Shown here in pieces: positions 61,201 through 64,000 of a stretch of DNA of 64,000 nucleotides. Position 1 is the first letter of the stretch. Every line of letters begins with the position of its first letter. The notes beneath the pieces are model-generated. The model searched no databases and had not been told where the DNA came from. It saw only the letters and a program-made list of their open reading frames with translations. The DNA is from Pseudomonadota bacterium (lineage in GTDB: Bacteria > Chloroflexota > UBA6077 > JAJPHF01). The stretch lies in assembly GCA_021325365.1 (NCBI GenBank), contig JAJPHF010000032.1:1-64000 (forward strand), read 5' to 3'. The translations under genes were made by a program, and so were the position numbers.

Positions 61201-61898
61201 GGCTTCAGCGCTGGTGCGACTTCCTGGCCGACCCGGCCAACTACGAGCCCGAGTGGTCGTGGGACGACGTGCTGTGGAGCCGCGTGCGGACGTTCGAGCT
61301 GCTCGGCCGCGACGACGAGGCCTTCTGGCTGCTCGACGCGCCGTTCAGCCGCCTGCTCGCCGAGGCCACGCCCGAGGCGCTGGCCGCGGCCGAGGACGTG
61401 CTGGCGCACGCGCGGGCGGTTGCCGTCTCGCCCGAGGCGCGCGCCGCTCTGCCCGAGATGACGGCACGGCTGCGAGCGCGCCAGGAGGCCGCGCGCCAGG
61501 AGTGCGCGCTCGACGAGGACGGCCTGGCGGCGCAGCTGCGGGCGGGCCGGGTGCTACGGGTCCTGTTCGTGGGCGGCAACGAGACGCAGGCCCGCCACGA
61601 GCGCGAGCTGCGCGCGGCGCTGGAGCAGCGCGACGAGGCGAGCGGCGGCCGCGTGGTGCTGGAGTTCCGTACGCCCGGCTTCAACAGCAACTGGGACAAG
61701 ACGCTGGAAGCGGTGCGCGGCTACCGCGGGCGCGTGGACGCGCTGGTGCTGATGCCGTTCGTGCGCACGCAGCTTGGGCGGGCGCTGCGCCGCCTGGCAA
61801 GCGAGTTCGACATCCCCTGGGTGCCCTGCACCGGCAAGGGCTACGACTCGATGGAGCGCGCCCTCCGCCTCGCCATCCTCCTCGCCGCCAGCCGCTAG
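58293..61898 (+). CDS. 1201-residue helical-repeat protein with C-terminal DUF2325 domain
   Basis: Three parts can be seen. Residues 1-155 are all-helical (VEPAQWEAILAAVREHNPDLW, DLERAACQDQRIPPRLWQRYG) and look like an adaptor. About 155-430 is a Pro/Ala/Arg linker. About 435-1085 is a long helical, TPR-like region (LGALEWLSERPAAARPHFEAALEALQAQPAAHQRRGVLPQAQFYLGACLLL). The C-terminal 115 residues match DUF2325: VLRVLFVGGNETQARHERELRAAL, EFRTPGFNSNWDKTLEAV, DALVLMPFVRTQLGRALRRLASEFDIPWVPCTGKGYDSMERAL. DUF2325 is a small Rossmann-like domain of unknown function. No signal or membrane segment is present. It is followed 77 bases later by a metallo-hydrolase, inhibitor pair. Function is not known; a signalling or defence scaffold is speculation. 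Confidence 0.8.
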   Translation: MRPHEVAASVEPAQWEAILAAVREHNPDLWRDLERAACQDQRIPPRLWQRYGAADRRALVRRALGAPASGPLALDVLREYLLAEQRPLVMRFLDLAGVPHEEGVLLEGPVPEPAAAQLDAAIDTLLAETPRATALLYLRALSAQDNVEWPRLEARLAAESRAPAPAGAELPARSTATASAPPATPPATPRAAPTPAERPRPPAAEPEQRPRAQAPTDQAPGGPAAPDVTGHAAIAPPPRPTEPRAALTPSERAPQGPPVAARAPEGKARGASGDDGGATSAASAADNVVPLTFGATGAVASIPRTAPEQDRPGGIARSTTDAVATAAPSAAAVAPAVNRTRVAAARQAPVSAPAAVPPAAAARPRPLPSNGARRSERAAAPSVEAAPPEHAAAPTADTVRNGATASVAPLRDRRGLPRAPRLALAARLPAPPPEPPGLTALDRLLLRARAATLVEAPGAADVPELQAAVAEVVGLSAQRPASAYHLGLLAASGDAPASAPAPGWGAAHLGWYHAGRLAGWAQRQDWPAIARFYADEPGAAAMLFRHADLNAWAGAWLLVGLLGADVPALAADVLRHCPAVASLAARATLLDAADALLHGDRPAEASAILDVLAGLPPLAGAVAMASAGPPPSETREAAPERPPVADALDMADRRDGADARQAASYAARLRRAQAECLQAQGLFGAARARLEAALAQAAGAERAGLLGALGLVAGEFAQLAELRLPEAEMDPAPWRRRLVAGAPYFREALAAALDSAPLVGEPAPSSSGGATATAQVGLGALEWLSERPAAARPHFEAALEALQAQPAAHQRRGVLPQAQFYLGACLLLDLDAAARERALDLLHQAIAAGFRASPRTWQRLLDLVALDPSLAVPLFTLFSQQAEAGDEGAAALPADLVQGFLVRCAPRSDAARHRLAQECARADLPAAERWEMLLRLLRAQRQAGDPDGARATLDALEGLALGPAEDSHARLQRWCDFLADPANYEPEWSWDDVLWSRVRTFELLGRDDEAFWLLDAPFSRLLAEATPEALAAAEDVLAHARAVAVSPEARAALPEMTARLRARQEAARQECALDEDGLAAQLRAGRVLRVLFVGGNETQARHERELRAALEQRDEASGGRVVLEFRTPGFNSNWDKTLEAVRGYRGRVDALVLMPFVRTQLGRALRRLASEFDIPWVPCTGKGYDSMERALRLAILLAASR

Positions 61899-61975
61899 CT
61901 GCCCGCGGACAGCCGGGAACGGCGGGAGCAGCGACGAGCAGAGCCGGCCGACCGCTGGCGGATAGCTGATGGCTA

Positions 61976-62677
61976 ATGGCTCACCTCCTTGAAGTCGCCC
62001 CCGGCGTGGTGCAGGTGCCGGTGCTCGGTGCGCAGGTCTGGCTGCTCACCGACGGGCCGCTCACGCTCGTCGATACGGGCACGCGCGGCAGCGGCCGCGC
62101 CATCCTGCGCGCTATCACGCGCCTCGGCTACCGCCCCACCGACCTGGCAGCCATTGTGCTTACCCACTACCACCCGGACCACGTCGGTGCCCTGCCGGAG
62201 CTGCTGGCCAGACTATCTCCTCTCCCCCGCGTGGCGATCCACGCCGCCGAGGCGCCGTTCCTACGCGCGCCCGCGACGATGCCGAATCCGTTTCAGCCGC
62301 ACGTGCTGCGGGCGCTCGCGCAGCCGTTCTGGCGCCACGCCCGCCTCGGCCGCGCCTGCCCGGTCGACGCGCCGCTGGCCGACGCGGCGCCGCTGCCGGG
62401 GCGCCCCGACGCGCGGCTCGTACACTTGCCGGGGCACACGCCCGGCAGCAGCGCTATCTACCTCCCCGCGCAGGGCGTGGTGCTGGCGGGCGACGCCTTT
62501 GAGTACCGCGGTCGCCTCGCCCCGCCCCATCCGCGCTTCACCGAGGATCCCGCTGCCGCCCGCGCGTCGATCCGCAAGCTGGCCGCGCTCGACTTCGACA
62601 CGCTGGCGTTCAGCCACTTCCCGCCGCTGCGCCGCCGGGCGGCCGCCGCCGTCCGCGCGCTCGCGACGCGAGTATAG
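61976..62677 (+). CDS. Metallo-beta-lactamase-fold hydrolase
   Basis: The 233-residue protein has the metal motif THYHPDHVG, the strand VWLLTDGPLTLVDTGTRGSG before it, LVHLPGHTPGSSAIYLP, and the aspartate in VVLAGDAFEYRG. The last ligand is likely in AFSHFPPLRR. Such hydrolases include glyoxalase II-like and lactonase-like enzymes; the substrate is not evident. It starts 77 bases after the DUF2325 gene and 24 bases before the inhibitor gene, so the three may be transcribed together. Confidence 0.85.
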   Translation: MAHLLEVAPGVVQVPVLGAQVWLLTDGPLTLVDTGTRGSGRAILRAITRLGYRPTDLAAIVLTHYHPDHVGALPELLARLSPLPRVAIHAAEAPFLRAPATMPNPFQPHVLRALAQPFWRHARLGRACPVDAPLADAAPLPGRPDARLVHLPGHTPGSSAIYLPAQGVVLAGDAFEYRGRLAPPHPRFTEDPAAARASIRKLAALDFDTLAFSHFPPLRRRAAAAVRALATRV

Positions 62678-62701
62678 AGCCGAGTTGCCCGGAGGTGCTG
62701 G

Positions 62702-63025
62702 ATGGTGACTCTGGATCAGACCGCGAGTGGCACGGAGATCGCCGTGCGTCCTGAAGAGCTGATTGTCGTGAACCTGCGCGAGACTCCCACCACCGGCTTC
62801 CGATGGACGCTCGTCAGCCAGGGCGAGCCGGCCTGCACCCTGGACCACGACACGTTTGAGCCGAAGAACGACGGAGCCGGACGTGGCGGCACGCGTCGCT
62901 GGACGTTCCGCGCATCCCCGGCCGGCCGGGGAACGATCGAGCTGGCGGAGCGTAGGCCCTGGGAGCGCGACGAGCCTCCCGTGCAGACCTTCACGCTCGG
63001 CGTCCGCGTGGATGTCCACGCCTAG
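62702..63025 (+). CDS. Chagasin-like inhibitor of papain-family peptidases (I42)
   Basis: The 107-residue protein has all three inhibitory loops of the I42 family: TPTTGFRW (the N-P-T-T-G-F type loop), GAGRGGTRRWTF (the G-x-G-G loop) and RRPWERD (the R-P-W loop). Chagasin-type proteins block C1A cysteine peptidases by inserting these loops into the active-site cleft. There is no signal peptide, so it acts inside the cell. A papain-like peptidase gene, also without signal, lies convergent 78 bases away, an obvious potential target. CGGAGGTGCTGG precedes the ATG. Confidence 0.88.
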   Translation: MVTLDQTASGTEIAVRPEELIVVNLRETPTTGFRWTLVSQGEPACTLDHDTFEPKNDGAGRGGTRRWTFRASPAGRGTIELAERRPWERDEPPVQTFTLGVRVDVHA

Positions 63026-63103
63026 CCGACCCCCAGTGCCTGGCGCGGCAGCTCGCCGTCCAGCACCGGGGGTCGGCAGCGCGTAGCTCGCGGCGCAGCG
63101 CCG

Positions 63104-63880
63104 CTAGCCGGCGACGAGCGTAATCCGCCAGAAGTCGGAGGCGAGCTGCGGGTCGAGCAGGTACGCGTAGGGCATGGTGAAGTAGCCCTGCATCCCCCAT
63201 CCGGTGCCCCAGGAATTGCGGACGATGAAGCGCTGCTGGGTATCGTCGTAGCCCACGGCACCCACTGCATGGCCGCCCTGCACCTGCTCCGTGCTCAGGT
63301 TCGGCATGGGCACCTCGCCCGTCTGGGCAACGGCGTCGCTCATAAAGCTGTCGTACACGGTGAAGCCAAACACGAATGGCAGCCCCGACGCCAGACAGCC
63401 TTTCATCTGGTTCAGGAGGCGGGGGACGCTGGCGTACTGGACGGCCCGGTACTTCAGCGCGTCGGCGTAGCACTGGCCCGGCGGCCGCTCGGCGAAGTTG
63501 GGGATATTGTACGGCCACTCCGACTCGGGGCAATCGCCTTGCTTGGCCACGCTCTTGATGCCATCGCGGATTTGCGCGCCCGCGTCGGAGTTGACGGTAT
63601 GCTCCATCACCCGCTCGTTGTAGTAGATGAAGAGCCGGGACGGAGTGAACGGGCAGGGCGCCCCCAGGTGCTGCCGCATCTGATCGAACTCGATGGCTCC
63701 GGCGATCGCGTTGCCCGTGCAGCTCCCAAGTTGGCCCTGGTCGTAGACCCCCGGGCACTGCGGGCGCATATCGACCTGCGACGGGAGACTTGCTAGCGTC
63801 GCCGGCGCGGCCGCATACAAATGATCGCGCGCGTCTGGCAAGTCGGGAATCCAACCCAAGCCGCGACGTTGGACAGCCAT
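63104..63880 (-). CDS. Papain-like cysteine peptidase (C1A), cytosolic
   Basis: The 258-residue protein carries the C1A catalytic set: oxyanion glutamine and nucleophile in YDQGQLGSCTGNAIAGA, histidine in GGHAVGAVGYD, asparagine in VRNSWGTGWGMQGYFTMPY. The N terminus (GLGWIPDLPDARDHLYA, SLPSQVDMRPQCP) is a short form of the usual propeptide region, and there is no signal peptide. It resembles bacterial C1A proteins of the 'DARDH' group. The ATG at 63880 follows GGAGAGGAGATC. It is convergent with the chagasin-like inhibitor gene. Substrates are unknown. Confidence 0.9.
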   Translation of the reverse strand: MAVQRRGLGWIPDLPDARDHLYAAAPATLASLPSQVDMRPQCPGVYDQGQLGSCTGNAIAGAIEFDQMRQHLGAPCPFTPSRLFIYYNERVMEHTVNSDAGAQIRDGIKSVAKQGDCPESEWPYNIPNFAERPPGQCYADALKYRAVQYASVPRLLNQMKGCLASGLPFVFGFTVYDSFMSDAVAQTGEVPMPNLSTEQVQGGHAVGAVGYDDTQQRFIVRNSWGTGWGMQGYFTMPYAYLLDPQLASDFWRITLVAG

Positions 63881-64000
63881 GATCTCCTCTCCTTCAGGGG
63901 CGACCTACTCACCCCGCGGGCCGGTGGCCTCAGCGCGATCGCGATCGTCCACCGTTGTCGTGTATCGTTGCCGTCAAGGCGCCGAGGCAGACACCTCACC

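Noticed and set aside
1..64000. tRNA, rRNA, prophage and insertion sequences.
   Set aside because: No tRNA-like cloverleaf, rRNA, transposase or integrase gene could be recognised on either strand by reading; a dedicated search was not possible.

Overview
The window is a G+C-rich chromosomal segment with tightly packed genes, many GTG or TTG starts, and Shine-Dalgarno sequences of the GGAGG type. The gene set (a transaldolase/Pgi fusion, Uma2 nucleases, DUF3352 and DUF2071 proteins, a DUF2325 protein, many single-domain response regulators, a PknB-type kinase, MptB-like and Pmt-like glycosyltransferases, a Geobacillus-type NirK) suggests a member of the Chloroflexota, perhaps near the Thermomicrobia. 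No rRNA or tRNA gene was found to confirm this, so the assignment is inference.

Layout. 1-9.1 kb: the end of a two-domain ABC permease, a Uma2 protein, an NrtR-like Nudix regulator with a readable promoter and operator, a Pht5/binding-protein-like enzyme, a lone receiver, a secreted CAP protein, a DUF3352 protein and a slipin. 9.1-14.2 kb: a paired direct repeat, then a receiver-kinase hybrid divergent from a large dCache-HAMP-GAF-GAF-PAS sensor kinase. 14.2-15.8 kb: an Fe-S module in which a HesB-like protein and an unknown 84-residue protein run divergently from a SufR-like regulator across a CAAC-N6-GTTG operator. 15.9-17.0 kb: a PF03773 permease whose first motif cysteine is a TGA codon followed at once by a SECIS-like hairpin, a probable selenoprotein. 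17.2-22.1 kb: a nitrile hydratase/thiocyanate hydrolase-like beta-alpha fusion with a histidine-rich linker, a HAD protein, a DUF2071 protein with an apparent ATC start, two small unknowns and a quinone reductase-like enzyme. 22.1-26.4 kb: an operon of a split transketolase flanked by two NMT1-type solute-binding proteins.

26.8-44.2 kb holds a receiver, a methyltransferase, an SLT-like secreted enzyme, an MFS carrier, an M14 peptidase, an amidohydrolase, a PknB-type kinase, an enolase-superfamily enzyme, an LLM flavoenzyme, a class C beta-lactamase-like gene broken by one TAG, a DD-carboxypeptidase, a cytidylate-kinase-like protein and a receiver with a helical C-terminal domain. 44.2-49.4 kb has a membrane-anchored copper nitrite reductase divergent from one reading frame that fuses RpiB, transaldolase and phosphoglucose isomerase. 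49.5-64 kb has an MFS carrier, a methyltransferase and two polytopic glycosyltransferases (probably cell-envelope glycan), a DUF255 thioredoxin-fold protein, a 1201-residue helical-repeat/DUF2325 protein, a metallo-beta-lactamase-fold hydrolase, a chagasin-like inhibitor and, convergent to it, a papain-like peptidase.

Working together: the split transketolase and the RpiB-Tal-Pgi fusion cover four non-oxidative sugar-phosphate activities, the 14-15 kb module looks like iron-sulfur homeostasis, and 51-56 kb looks like surface glycan assembly. The strongest candidates for something new are the predicted selenoprotein permease, the one-chain nitrile-hydratase-like protein without the beta C-terminal barrel, the triple fusion, the SufR regulon with an unknown protein, and the inhibitor/peptidase pair.
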